Part shown: positions 49,706 to 58,211 of the stretch, piece after piece
Layout of the letters: every line of letters starts with the position of its first letter
How positions within the stretch are numbered: position 1 is the first letter of the stretch
Assembly (NCBI GenBank): GCA_963806145.1
Contig: CAWDXD010000011.1
Coordinates: forward strand, 1 to 64,000
From: DASXKD01 sp963806145
Lineage (GTDB): Bacteria; Actinomycetota; Actinomycetes; Streptosporangiales; Streptosporangiaceae
Reading direction: 5' to 3'
Length of the DNA: 64,000 nucleotides
Made by a program: the position numbers and the translations under genes
The notes under the pieces: model-generated
The model's database searches: none
Seen by the model: the letters and a program-made list of their open reading frames with translations, nothing else
Told to the model about the DNA's origin: nothing

Positions 49706-51160
49706 TTATTCCGCCGCGGGCCCCGGAGGCCAGGCTGCGGCGGTGAGGCGCTCGATGTCTTCGCCAAAGGGGCGGTCGCCTTCGATGGGGCCGATGACGT
49801 CGGAGAGCGCGTCCATCAGCGCGCGGCAGCCGGGCGGGACCAGGTGCGGGGAGAGGGTCACGGCGCGGTAGGCGGTCAGCAGCTCGCACGAGATGACCGC
49901 GTGGCCGTGGCGGATCGCCTGGCGCAGGGACTCGGCGGCTTCCCAGCCGAACGACTGCACGTCCTCCTGGCCGCCGGAGGTCTCGATGAGCCCCACGGTG
50001 GACGGCAGGGCAAGGCGGCGCAGGGCGTGCACCTCACCGGCCGCGCGCTTGTGCACGGTGACCAGGCCGGTGTCCGGCCCCGGGCGGGCGGCGAGCTGCG
50101 GGGGCAGTCCGGTGACCCGCGTGTCGAGCAGCCGGTGGATCCGGGCCGCCGACACCTCGGCCGCGTGGGCGATGGCCGCGGTGAGCTGGTCGCAGTGCGC
50201 CGCGAGGTCGAGGCCGTGAAAGCCCGCGGTGCCGACGAAGGTCCCGCCGAGGAAGGCCGGCGAGTCGGTCACGCCGGACAGCGCGCGGCCGATGGCACCG
50301 GCCAGCCCGTTCCCGGCCCGCAGGAACTGGGCGAGCACCGGGCCCGCCACCCGGAACGACACCGGCGCCTGCAGCGCGGCGGGACCGGCAGGCTCGCCGG
50401 CGTACCGCCGCAGGCGGCCGAGCACCTGGCCGAGTATCGGGTCACCGCGCCCGCACTCCGCCCGGTACGGGTCCCTGGACGCGGACGCGGCCACGATCGA
50501 CAGCGCCGCCGCCGCCTCCATCCGCGCCGCGAGCGCCCTGGCGCCGGCGAGGCGCCCGATGCCCAGTGCCGTGGCCCCGGGGACCCCCGCCAGCAGCGCG
50601 TGCCCCTCCCGGGGGCCGAGGCTGAACTCCGGCAGGCCGCGCTCGCGCAGCGCGCCGGACGCCGGCCGGGTTCCGCCGTCGGGGCCGAGCACCCGGCCGA
50701 TCCCGCACAGCGGGCCGAACGCGTGTGCCAGCGGCACGATCTCGCCCGCGCACCCGACGCCGGTGCGGGGCACGGCGGGCACCAGCCCCGCCTCGAGCGT
50801 TTCGGCCAGCCGCTGGCACAGCGCGGCGGACACCCCGGCGTCCCCGGACAGGAACGTGCGCAGCCGGACGGCGATCAGTGCCCGCGCGTCGGCCTCGTCC
50901 AGCCATGGCGGCCCGCCGGTCGCCCGGGCCAGCAGCAGGTTGCGCTGGTGCTCGCGCTGCTGCGCCTGCGTGAGCCGGACACCGGACAGCGCGCCCATGC
51001 CGGTGTTCACGCCGTACACCGGCCGGCCCGCGCGGAGCACGGCGCGGGCCTGGCGGCAGCGCCGGTCCACCGCCCGCGCCAGTTCGGGGGCGAGGGCAAG
51101 CCCGCGCCCGGCGGCAACCTCGCGGATCAGGCCAGGGCCGAGGTCAGCGGGCGTGCTCAG
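49706..51160 (-). CDS. Aromatic amino acid ammonia-lyase homologue lacking the MIO triad
   Basis: A roughly 484-residue member of the HAL/PAL family: YGVNTGMG (near residue 49), VPLAHAFGPLCG (near 142), SRDPYRAECG (near 230) and SGGQEDVQSFG (near 395). The Ala-Ser-Gly triad that cyclises into the MIO cofactor is replaced by Cys-Ala-Gly in TGVGCAGEIVPLAH; no Ser or Cys occupies the central position. The NGT Asn, the loop His (NLLLARATG) and an active-site Arg also look changed, while the Tyr and QED Glu remain. It ends an operon with an ABC importer, the binding-protein stop being 24 bases upstream. Start is unclear: no ATG, GTG or TTG precedes the conserved N-terminus; I use CTG 51160, with GTG 51070 as an alternative that loses the first helix. 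Confidence 0.7.
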   Translation of the reverse strand: MSTPADLGPGLIREVAAGRGLALAPELARAVDRRCRQARAVLRAGRPVYGVNTGMGALSGVRLTQAQQREHQRNLLLARATGGPPWLDEADARALIAVRLRTFLSGDAGVSAALCQRLAETLEAGLVPAVPRTGVGCAGEIVPLAHAFGPLCGIGRVLGPDGGTRPASGALRERGLPEFSLGPREGHALLAGVPGATALGIGRLAGARALAARMEAAAALSIVAASASRDPYRAECGRGDPILGQVLGRLRRYAGEPAGPAALQAPVSFRVAGPVLAQFLRAGNGLAGAIGRALSGVTDSPAFLGGTFVGTAGFHGLDLAAHCDQLTAAIAHAAEVSAARIHRLLDTRVTGLPPQLAARPGPDTGLVTVHKRAAGEVHALRRLALPSTVGLIETSGGQEDVQSFGWEAAESLRQAIRHGHAVISCELLTAYRAVTLSPHLVPPGCRALMDALSDVIGPIEGDRPFGEDIERLTAAAWPPGPAAE

Positions 51161-51183
51161 GGTGCGTGGCGCGGCCGCGGGGC

Positions 51184-52902
51184 TCAGCTCTTGGTCGCCT
51201 TGTTGAGGAAGATGTGGCCGATGGCCGTCGGGTAGGCGCCGGTCACGTTCTTGGCCGTGGCGCTCAGGTAATTGTAGAAGTACCCGAAGATGATCGGCGT
51301 CTCCTTGAGCAGCAGGGTCTCGATCTGGCCTGCGATTGTGCGCTGGGTGGTCAGGTCGGACGTGGCGATGTACTGGTTGGACAGCTTGTCGTACTGCGCG
51401 TTGCTGAAGTGCGCCGCGTTCCACGAGCCGGTGCCCTTCTTGGCGTTGGTCGTCTGCAGCGGCGCGGTCAGGAACACGTTGGGCACGCTGCGGTGCCCGT
51501 AGTCCACCAGGCTCATCGTCGCGTCCAGCCAGTCGGAGTTCCCGAATGTGGCCTTGCCGTAGTAGGCGGATGAGCTTTCGACCGTCAGCTTGATGGTCAC
51601 GCCGATCTGCTTCGCCGCCTGCACCACGATCTGGGCGTACTCCGGGATCTCCACGAACTGCTCGGTGACCAGATGCGTAGTGAACCCGGACGAGTGCCCG
51701 GCTGCGGACAGCAGCGACTTCGCCATGGCGATGTTCTGCGCGCGCTGGGCCACGGTGGTGTTGGTCGACGGGTAGACCGGGGCGAACGGGCTGTCGTTGC
51801 CGATGGCGGCGTTGCCCTTGAACAGCGCCTCCACGATGGCCGGCCGGTCGAGCGTGAGCGCGATCGCCTGGCGCACCCGCGGGTCGGTGAACGGCGCCTG
51901 GTCGTTGCGCATCGACAGTTGCCGGTGCGCGCTCGACTTGAGGTTGATGATGTTGTACGGGGCCCCGGGGGCGAGCAACTGCTCGCCGCCCGCGACGGCG
52001 AACTGCCCGACGACGTCGATGGTCCCGCCGGTGAGGGCGAGGATCAGGGGCGTCTGGGTGTCGTAGAAAGTGAACTCGGTGGCGGCGGGCAGGGCCTTGG
52101 GGCCCCAGTACTGCGCGTTGCGGGCGAACGTGGCGCCGACCTTGGGCGTGTAGCTCTTCATCACGAACGGCCCGGTCCCGAGGAAGGAACTCTGCCACTT
52201 CGCCGGGTCGTAGTTGTTCGGGATGATGATCATGTTGTAGTTGTCGGACGACGTGAGGTACGGGAAGTTCCCGTTCGGCGCGGTGAGGTGGAAGGCGACA
52301 GTCTGGTCGTCCACCTTGACCACGCCGTCGGGGGTCAGCCCGCCGCCGAACGCTGACAAGGCGTTGGCAGAGCTCTTCGGGTCGGTTTGCAGCTTGTAGG
52401 TGTAGACGACGTCGTCGGCGGTGAGCGGCTGGCCGTTGTGGAACTTCACGCCCTGGCGGATCTTGAACGTCCACACGTCCGCGGTGGAGTTGGGTGTCCA
52501 GCTCGTGGCGAGCGCCGGCTGCAGCGTCAGGTGCTGGTTCGAGAACGCCAGGTATTCACCCGTCTGGCCGAGCATGTCGAGGCCGCCCTGGTCGGCCACG
52601 GTCAGCGGGTTGATCGTCGCCGTCGGCACGACGATTCCGGCCTTGATCGTGGCACCGGCCGCGCCGGCGCCGGAACTCGACGAAGTGCTCGGCGTCGAGG
52701 AACCCGAGCTCCCGCAGGCCGAGATGACGGCACCGAGTACCGGCAGCGATATCCCCACGACAGCACCGCGGCGCAGGAAGTCCCGCCGGGAGAGCCGCCC
52801 CGCGGCGTACTCGTCGATGACGTGATTCGCGATTTCGCCCTGCCCCTGGCGGAGCCGGCTGAGGCGGCCATGGTCACTGTCCACTGGGTCCTCCTGCGAC
52901 AT
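51184..52902 (-). CDS. ABC-type peptide/opine substrate-binding lipoprotein with Tat-like signal
   Basis: A 572-residue family 5 solute-binding protein. The N-terminal leader carries SRRDFLRRGAVVGISLPVL (near 38), a twin-arginine-like motif, then the lipobox ISAC (Cys near 63), so the mature protein is anchored outside the membrane. It contains the usual VWTFKIRQGVKFHNGQPLTA (near 130), NAQYWGPKALP and ARVRQAIALTLDR-type segments. It captures the solute for the permease encoded upstream. The ATPase gene lies 60 bases before it in the operon, and the MIO-less lyase follows. I infer that it binds the lyase's substrate or a peptide that contains it. Confidence 0.9.
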   Translation of the reverse strand: MSQEDPVDSDHGRLSRLRQGQGEIANHVIDEYAAGRLSRRDFLRRGAVVGISLPVLGAVISACGSSGSSTPSTSSSSGAGAAGATIKAGIVVPTATINPLTVADQGGLDMLGQTGEYLAFSNQHLTLQPALATSWTPNSTADVWTFKIRQGVKFHNGQPLTADDVVYTYKLQTDPKSSANALSAFGGGLTPDGVVKVDDQTVAFHLTAPNGNFPYLTSSDNYNMIIIPNNYDPAKWQSSFLGTGPFVMKSYTPKVGATFARNAQYWGPKALPAATEFTFYDTQTPLILALTGGTIDVVGQFAVAGGEQLLAPGAPYNIINLKSSAHRQLSMRNDQAPFTDPRVRQAIALTLDRPAIVEALFKGNAAIGNDSPFAPVYPSTNTTVAQRAQNIAMAKSLLSAAGHSSGFTTHLVTEQFVEIPEYAQIVVQAAKQIGVTIKLTVESSSAYYGKATFGNSDWLDATMSLVDYGHRSVPNVFLTAPLQTTNAKKGTGSWNAAHFSNAQYDKLSNQYIATSDLTTQRTIAGQIETLLLKETPIIFGYFYNYLSATAKNVTGAYPTAIGHIFLNKATKS

Positions 52903-52962
52903 TCACTCAACCGCGGCATGCGGCTGGTGCGAATCGAATGAAATTATGCTCCGGGCATGCCC

Positions 52963-55023
52963 TCAGTCACCGTCCTGCTCGGTGCGCTGCAGGATCGTTA
53001 GCTGATCGATAGCGATGTGACAGCTCATCAGGTGGCCCGGCGCGACCTCCGCCAGCGGGGGCTCCGTCGTCTCGCAGACGCCCGTGGACAGCCGCCGCGG
53101 GCACCGGGTGTGGAACACGCAGCCGCTGGGCGGATCGGCCGCGGACGGGATCTCACCGTGCAGCCGGATCCGGTCGGCGCGCTGGCCGTCGATACTGGGC
53201 ACCGCCGAGAGCAGCGCCTCGGTGTACGGGTGGTGCGGACCGGCGAAGACGGTCTCGGCCGGGCCAAGCTCCATGACCCGGCCCAGGTAGAGCACCGCGA
53301 TCCGGTCGGACAAGTACCGCACCACCCCCAGGTCGTGCGAGATGAACAGGTAGGTCACCTGCTCCTTGGCCTGCAGGTCGGCCAGCAGGTTGAGGATGGC
53401 CGCCTGCACCGACACGTCGAGCGCCGAGGTGGGCTCGTCGCAGACCACGATCCGTGGCCCGCCACCGAACGCGCGGGCGATCGCGACCCGCTGCTTCAGG
53501 CCGCCGGAGAGCTGGCTGGGGCGCAGGCTCAGATGACGCTCCTCCAGGCGGACCGACCGGACCAGGTCGGTCAGCCGCTCGCGGAGCCGCGCCCCGGACA
53601 GGCCGGCCAGCCGGGACAGCGGCCGGCTGATCAGGTGCCGGACGGTGTGGCGGCGGTTCAGCGCCGAATCCGGGTTCTGGAACACGATCTGCAGCGCCTT
53701 GAGCTGCTCCCGTGGCCGGCGCCGCGCCTCGGCGCCCAGCGCGGCCCCGTCCAGTTCCACGACGGAGCCTTCGTCCGGCGCGATGAGGCCGAGCAGGGCC
53801 CGGGCCAGGGTGGTCTTGCCGCTGCCTGACTCGCCGACCAGGCCGAGCGTCTCGCCCTTCTCGAGGCTGAGGTTGACGCCGACCAGGGCTCGCACCGACT
53901 CGCCGCCGTGGGTGAAGGTCTTGGACAGGTCCCGCAACGACACGACCAGCTCGGCCGGGTCGCGGGTCGACGCCAGCTCAACGTCGACCGGGGTGTTCCT
54001 GGGCAGGTCCGACGTGGCGTCGTGCAGGTAGCAGCGTGAGCTCCGGGCCGGGCCCACCGGGAAGGCAGGCGGCGGGGCCTCCCGGCAGCGCTGCTCGGCG
54101 ATCGGGCAGCGCGGAGCGAAGACGCACCCGGGGAGCGTGTGCCCGGGGGATGGCAGGAAGCCAGGGATCGTATCGAGCCGCCCGGCGTCCTTGCGCTGAC
54201 CGCGGCGCGGGATGCAGCGCAGCAGCCCGACCGTGTACGGGTGGCGCGGCTCGTCGAACACCTGCTGAGCCGGTCCCTCCTCGAGGAGTTCCCCGGCGTA
54301 GAGGACACCGACCCGGTCGCACATCTTGGCGATCACGGCCAGGTTGTGGCTGATGAACAGCACCGAGGTGGCGAAGTCCTCGCGGAGCGCGGCCACCAGG
54401 TCCAGCACCTCGGCCTCGACCGTCGCGTCCAGCGCGGTGGTCGGCTCGTCGAGGATCAGCAGCGAGGGCTCGGCGGCCAGGGCCATCGCGATGACCACCC
54501 GCTGCGCCATCCCGCCGGACACCTGGTGCGGGTACAGCCTCATCACCCGGCCCGGGTCGGAGATCTGGACCGTGCGCAGCATGGCCTCGGCCTTGTCCTG
54601 CGCCGCCGACCGGTCCAGCCCCGCGACCTCGTACACCTCGGCGACCTGGCGGCCGACCCGGATCGACGGGTTCAGCGCCTTCCCCGGTTCCTGGTACACC
54701 ATCGACACGGTGCGAGCCCGCAGTTCCCGCAGGGCCGCGGCGTCCATGGCCAGCGGGTCCTGCCCGTTGATGCTGATCCGCCCCCCGCTCACCCGGCCGT
54801 TGCGCGGCAGGTACCTGGTCAGCGCCAGCGCCACCGTGGACTTGCCGGACCCGGACTCGCCGACCAGGCCGTACGATTCGCGCCGGCCGATCTGGAACGA
54901 GACATCGCGCAGCGCGCGGCGGTCGTCGCCGCGGACCCGGTGGGTGACCTCCAGGTGCTCCACCTGCAGCGTCGGGGTCAGGTCATCCACACTGCCGGCG
55001 GCCGCGGTCTCGGTTGCGGTCAT
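52963..55023 (-). CDS. Fused oligopeptide/opine ABC transporter ATPase (DppD-DppF type)
   Basis: A 686-residue protein with two complete ABC modules. Module 1 (about 1-330) has Walker A GESGSGKST, signature VSGGMAQRV and Walker B LLILDEP, and the oligopeptide tail CVFAPRCPIAEQRC. Module 2 (about 345-686) has GESGSGKTT, LSGGLKQRV, IVVCDEP and the tail CVFHTRCPRR. It powers the importer at the inner face of the membrane. The two ATPases, separate in most bacteria, are joined here, so one polypeptide serves both permeases. The ATG at 55023 overlaps the permease stop by four bases. Confidence 0.93.
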   Translation of the reverse strand: MTATETAAAGSVDDLTPTLQVEHLEVTHRVRGDDRRALRDVSFQIGRRESYGLVGESGSGKSTVALALTRYLPRNGRVSGGRISINGQDPLAMDAAALRELRARTVSMVYQEPGKALNPSIRVGRQVAEVYEVAGLDRSAAQDKAEAMLRTVQISDPGRVMRLYPHQVSGGMAQRVVIAMALAAEPSLLILDEPTTALDATVEAEVLDLVAALREDFATSVLFISHNLAVIAKMCDRVGVLYAGELLEEGPAQQVFDEPRHPYTVGLLRCIPRRGQRKDAGRLDTIPGFLPSPGHTLPGCVFAPRCPIAEQRCREAPPPAFPVGPARSSRCYLHDATSDLPRNTPVDVELASTRDPAELVVSLRDLSKTFTHGGESVRALVGVNLSLEKGETLGLVGESGSGKTTLARALLGLIAPDEGSVVELDGAALGAEARRRPREQLKALQIVFQNPDSALNRRHTVRHLISRPLSRLAGLSGARLRERLTDLVRSVRLEERHLSLRPSQLSGGLKQRVAIARAFGGGPRIVVCDEPTSALDVSVQAAILNLLADLQAKEQVTYLFISHDLGVVRYLSDRIAVLYLGRVMELGPAETVFAGPHHPYTEALLSAVPSIDGQRADRIRLHGEIPSAADPPSGCVFHTRCPRRLSTGVCETTEPPLAEVAPGHLMSCHIAIDQLTILQRTEQDGD

Positions 55024-55898
55024 GACACGACCACCTGCTCAATCGAGTCGGTGACCAGGTTGATCGCTATCACCAGCGAGGCGATGGCCAGCGCCGGGAA
55101 CAGCGTCATCCACCAGTAACCGGCCGGCAGTACCCCGTAGTTCGCGTTGATGTCCGCGCCCCAGTCCGGGGTCGGCTGCTGTACGCCGAAGCCGAGAAAC
55201 GACAGGCTGGCGATCGCGAAAATGGCGTACCCCAGCCGTACCGTGAACTCGACCAGGACCGTCGGCAGGACGTTCGGCAGGACCTCGACGAACATGATGT
55301 AGGCGCGGTTCTCGCCGAGCAGCCTGGCCGAGGCCAGGTAGTCCTGCTGCCGCTCGACCAGAACGGCGGAGCGGACCGTGCGCGCGATCAACGGCGTGAA
55401 CACGAAGCCGATGACGATGATGATGGTCAGCGGGGACGGCCCGACGGCGACCACGAACAGGAACGCGACCACGAGCAGTGGCAGCGCCAGCACGGCCTCG
55501 ACGATCCGCCCGCCCACAATGTCGATCACGCCACCCAGGTAGCCCATGGCCAGGCCCAGCGCCGTGCCCGCCACGGTGCCGAGCAGCGTGGCGAAGAACG
55601 AGATGATCAGGATGCTCCTGGCGCCGACGATGACCCGGGAGAAGACATCCCGGCCGAGCTGATCGGTGCCGAACCAGTGAGCGCCGGACGGAGCCTTGTT
55701 CGTGGCAAGCAACTGCTGGGCCAGCGGGTCCTGCGGCGCGATCATGTGGCCGAACACCGCGCAGACCACCCAGAACAGCAAGATTGCGGCGCCCACGATG
55801 AACGTGGGCCTGCGCAGCAGCAGCCGCCACGGCGGCAGTTCGCCGCGCCCTTGCGCGACCGTGACCGCGGTGGCTGGCGCCGTGACGACCTCGGTCAT
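55020..55898 (-). CDS. ABC transporter permease (DppC type)
   Basis: A 292-residue permease with about six hydrophobic segments. It has a leading GTDQLGRDVFSRVIVGARSI (near 75-95, typical DppC) and the EAA loop QDYLASARLLGENRAYIMF (near 185). The last part, GYAIFAIASLSFLGFGVQQP (near 228) and PDWGADINANYG, is also diagnostic. It pairs with the DppB-type subunit encoded upstream. The ATG at 55898 overlaps the stop of that gene (ATGA), and its stop overlaps the ATPase start. Confidence 0.92.
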   Translation of the reverse strand: MTEVVTAPATAVTVAQGRGELPPWRLLLRRPTFIVGAAILLFWVVCAVFGHMIAPQDPLAQQLLATNKAPSGAHWFGTDQLGRDVFSRVIVGARSILIISFFATLLGTVAGTALGLAMGYLGGVIDIVGGRIVEAVLALPLLVVAFLFVVAVGPSPLTIIIVIGFVFTPLIARTVRSAVLVERQQDYLASARLLGENRAYIMFVEVLPNVLPTVLVEFTVRLGYAIFAIASLSFLGFGVQQPTPDWGADINANYGVLPAGYWWMTLFPALAIASLVIAINLVTDSIEQVVVS

Positions 55899-56848
55899 TC
55901 GGCGCCTCCCAGCCGGAGCCGCGGGTTGAGCACGGTAGAGAGGATGTCCGCGATGAGCGTGGCCACCATGTACACGACGCCTATCGTCAGTACGCCGGCG
56001 GCCAGCATCGGGAAGTCCTTGGAGTTGGCGGCCTTGAAGATGAGATTCCCGATCCCCTGGTAGTTGAAGAGTGTTTCCACAACCACCAGCCCGCCGATCA
56101 GGTAGCCGGTCTGGGTGGCGATGACGGTGATCGTCGGCAGCAGCGAGTTCCGCAGGATATGCCGCCGGATCACGACCGAGCGCTTGAGCCCCTTCAGGGT
56201 GGCGGTCCGCGCGTAGTCGGAGTTGAGCGCCTCGATCGTGCCTGCTCTCGCCATTCGCGCAATGTAGCCGAACAAGACGAGCACCAGCGGGATCGCGGGC
56301 AGGATCAGGTGCTCGAACTGGCTCGCGGGCGAGGCGCCGGTGCCCGCCGACGCGGAGACCGGCAGGACCTTCAGCGCGACCCCGAAGATGACGATGACCA
56401 CGATCCCCGACACGAACTCGGGCACCGTCGTCGCGGACAGCCCGGCCACCGAGATGACCCGGTCCGCGGCCCGGCCATAGTTGAGCGCGGCGACGACCCC
56501 GCCGACGATGCCGAGCGGCACCACGATGACGAAGGCCAGGGCGGCCAGCTTGATCGAGTTGACCAGCGCTGCCGTGATGTAGGGCTCGACGGGCGCGCGG
56601 AACTGGGTGGACTCGCCCATGTTGCCGTGCAGCAGGCCGGTGATCCAGGTCCAGTACTGCTCGACGAGGGGCCGGTCCACGCCGAGCTGGTGGTCCAGCG
56701 CGGCCACGGCGCTTGGCGAGGCCAGGTTCCCCAGGATCGCGCGCCCAGGGTCGCCGGGCAGTACCTGGCAGGCGAAGAACACGAGCACGCTGAGGAGCCA
56801 CAGTGTCACCAGCGCCAGTCCGAGGCGCTTCAGGATGTAGATCGCCAC
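55895..56848 (-). CDS. ABC transporter permease (DppB type)
   Basis: A 317-residue permease, first gene of the leftward operon. It begins IYILKRLGLALVTLWLLSVL and has the DppB box LPGDPGRAILG (near 30), QYWTWITGLLHGNMGES (near 65), the EAA loop DYARTATLKGLKRSVVIRRH (near 215), and IGGLVVVETLFNYQGIGNL (near 258). GTG 56848 is chosen: AGGGGG lies four bases upstream. It is divergent from the enolase-family gene across a 135-base region with repeats, so both operons are probably controlled together. Confidence 0.93.
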   Translation of the reverse strand: MAIYILKRLGLALVTLWLLSVLVFFACQVLPGDPGRAILGNLASPSAVAALDHQLGVDRPLVEQYWTWITGLLHGNMGESTQFRAPVEPYITAALVNSIKLAALAFVIVVPLGIVGGVVAALNYGRAADRVISVAGLSATTVPEFVSGIVVIVIFGVALKVLPVSASAGTGASPASQFEHLILPAIPLVLVLFGYIARMARAGTIEALNSDYARTATLKGLKRSVVIRRHILRNSLLPTITVIATQTGYLIGGLVVVETLFNYQGIGNLIFKAANSKDFPMLAAGVLTIGVVYMVATLIADILSTVLNPRLRLGGAE

Positions 56849-56891
56849 GTGACCCCCTCTGGCTGGCCCGGCACCCTCATGTGCCCGTACT

Positions 56892-56933
56892 TTGAGTGTC
56901 CAAGCGTGTTCGGCTTTGGACCATTCAAGCGTG
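56892..56933. promoter_or_regulatory. Repeats in the divergent control region of the importer/lyase and hut operons
   Basis: TTGAGTGTCCAA (56892-56903) and TTGGACCATTCAA (56916-56928) form an imperfect inverted repeat around a 12-base spacer. The same stretch also reads as a direct repeat: TCCAAGCGTG at 56899 and TTCAAGCGTG at 56924, 25 bases apart, which would place two regulator dimers on one face of the helix if each turn is 10.5 bases (2.4 turns, roughly). It lies between the two start codons (56848 and 56984), in the right place for a shared operator. Confidence 0.5.
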
Positions 56934-56983
56934 ATCCGGCGCAAAGCGGGAGTACCGATGCCCATTGGCGGGCAGGAGCCGCA

Positions 56984-58093
56984 GTGAAGATCACCGCGAT
57001 CCGGCTCGACCGGATGCGCCTGCCGCTGGACCCGCCCTTCCACGCCGCCTGGGATCCCGTGCCCCGCCGGGCCTTCGATGCGACCCTGGTCCGGGTGGAG
57101 ACCGACGAGGGCGTCACCGGGTACGGCTCCGGCGACACGATGGCCGGTTTCGCCGCCTACGAGGGCCTGTTCCTCGGCCGGGATCCCGGCCGGATCGCCC
57201 GGCACGTGCGGATCCTGGAGACCATCGGGTTTCACGCGTCCAGGTACTGGCCGCTGGAGGCGGCGCTGTGGGACATCGCCGGGAAGGCCGCCGGGCTGCC
57301 AGTGGCCGCACTGTTCGGCGGGGCGGAGACGAAGATCCCCGCGTACGCGTCGTTCGGCGAGGACATCGGCCCGGCGCAGCGGGCCGAAGCGGTGCTTGCC
57401 GCCCGCGAGGCAGGGTTCCGCGCGGTGAAGATCCGGATCGACCGTGGGGACGTGGCCGCGAGCCTTGCCGCCGTACGGGCCGCCAGGGAGGCGGCCGGTG
57501 ACCAGGTCGAGATCATCGTCGACCTCAACCAGGGCTGGCGCATGCCCGGGGACATCTCACCCGCGCTCGACGTGGCAGCCGTCACCTCGCTCGCCGGCGA
57601 ACTGCACGACCTGGGCGTGCTGTGGCTGGAGGAACCGCTGCCCGCCGGGGACACCGCCGGGATGCGGATGCTGCGGGAGCGGACCGGGATCCGGGTGGCC
57701 GGCGGGGAGATGGCCCGCACCCCGGCGGAGCTTCTCGACGCGATCGGGGCGGGCGCGCTGGATGTGGTGCAGCCCGACGCCGTGCTGGCCGTCGGCATGC
57801 TCCGGGCCCGCACGGTCGCCGAGTACGCGCTGCTCCGGCATCGCTGGTTCACCCCGCACACCTGGACCAACGGCCTGGGCCTGCTGGCGAACCTGCACGT
57901 GGTAGCCGGTGTCGGCGGCGGCCCTTACCTGGAGTTCCCGCTCGACCCGCCCGGCTGGACGGCAGCCCGCCGCGACTTCTTCCTCGCCGAGCCGGTGTCC
58001 GCCGACGCCAGCGGCTGCCTCAGCGTGTCGGACCGGCCCGGACTGGGCGCGGTGATCGACGAGGACGCCGTCCGCCACTGGACGGTGTCCTGA
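56984..58093 (+). CDS. Enolase-superfamily (mandelate racemase/muconate-lactonising type) enzyme
   Basis: A 369-residue enolase-superfamily member. The N-terminal capping domain (to about 120) has VETDEGVTGYGSGDTMAGF; the barrel has the KxK-type site as AVKIRID (second Lys replaced by Arg), metal ligands in VDLNQGW (Asp), LEEPLPAG (Glu) and GGEMAR (Glu), and FTPHTWTNG (His) near 292. Members abstract a proton alpha to a carboxylate; products range from dehydrated sugar acids to racemised acids. The substrate is not known. AGGAG lies six bases before the GTG at 56984, which fixes the start. It opens the rightward operon that continues to the urocanate genes, so the substrate is probably related to that pathway. 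Confidence 0.87.
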   Translation: MKITAIRLDRMRLPLDPPFHAAWDPVPRRAFDATLVRVETDEGVTGYGSGDTMAGFAAYEGLFLGRDPGRIARHVRILETIGFHASRYWPLEAALWDIAGKAAGLPVAALFGGAETKIPAYASFGEDIGPAQRAEAVLAAREAGFRAVKIRIDRGDVAASLAAVRAAREAAGDQVEIIVDLNQGWRMPGDISPALDVAAVTSLAGELHDLGVLWLEEPLPAGDTAGMRMLRERTGIRVAGGEMARTPAELLDAIGAGALDVVQPDAVLAVGMLRARTVAEYALLRHRWFTPHTWTNGLGLLANLHVVAGVGGGPYLEFPLDPPGWTAARRDFFLAEPVSADASGCLSVSDRPGLGAVIDEDAVRHWTVS

Positions 58094-58102
58094 CCGCCGG
58101 CC

Positions 58103-58174
58103 GGGCAGATCTACCGGCAGGCCCGGGCGCGCTACGGCGACACCGGGGTGAGATGCTCCCGGTCAAGCTGCCGG
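58103..58174 (+). pseudogene. Remnant of a hydroxyacid-dehydrogenase-like gene end
   Basis: Just after the enolase-family stop, one frame reads GQIYRQARARYGDTG, and after a one-frame change GEMLPVKL. This resembles the C-terminal end of NAD-dependent 3-hydroxyisobutyrate-dehydrogenase-like proteins, which finish (Y)xxALxRYG-xxGELLPVKLLE. The rest of such a gene is absent. I read it as the scar of a gene lost from the operon. Similarity is judged by eye on a short stretch. Confidence 0.35.
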
Positions 58175-58211
58175 CAACACCGCCCAGCACGGCCGCATCA
58201 CAGGAGTGACC

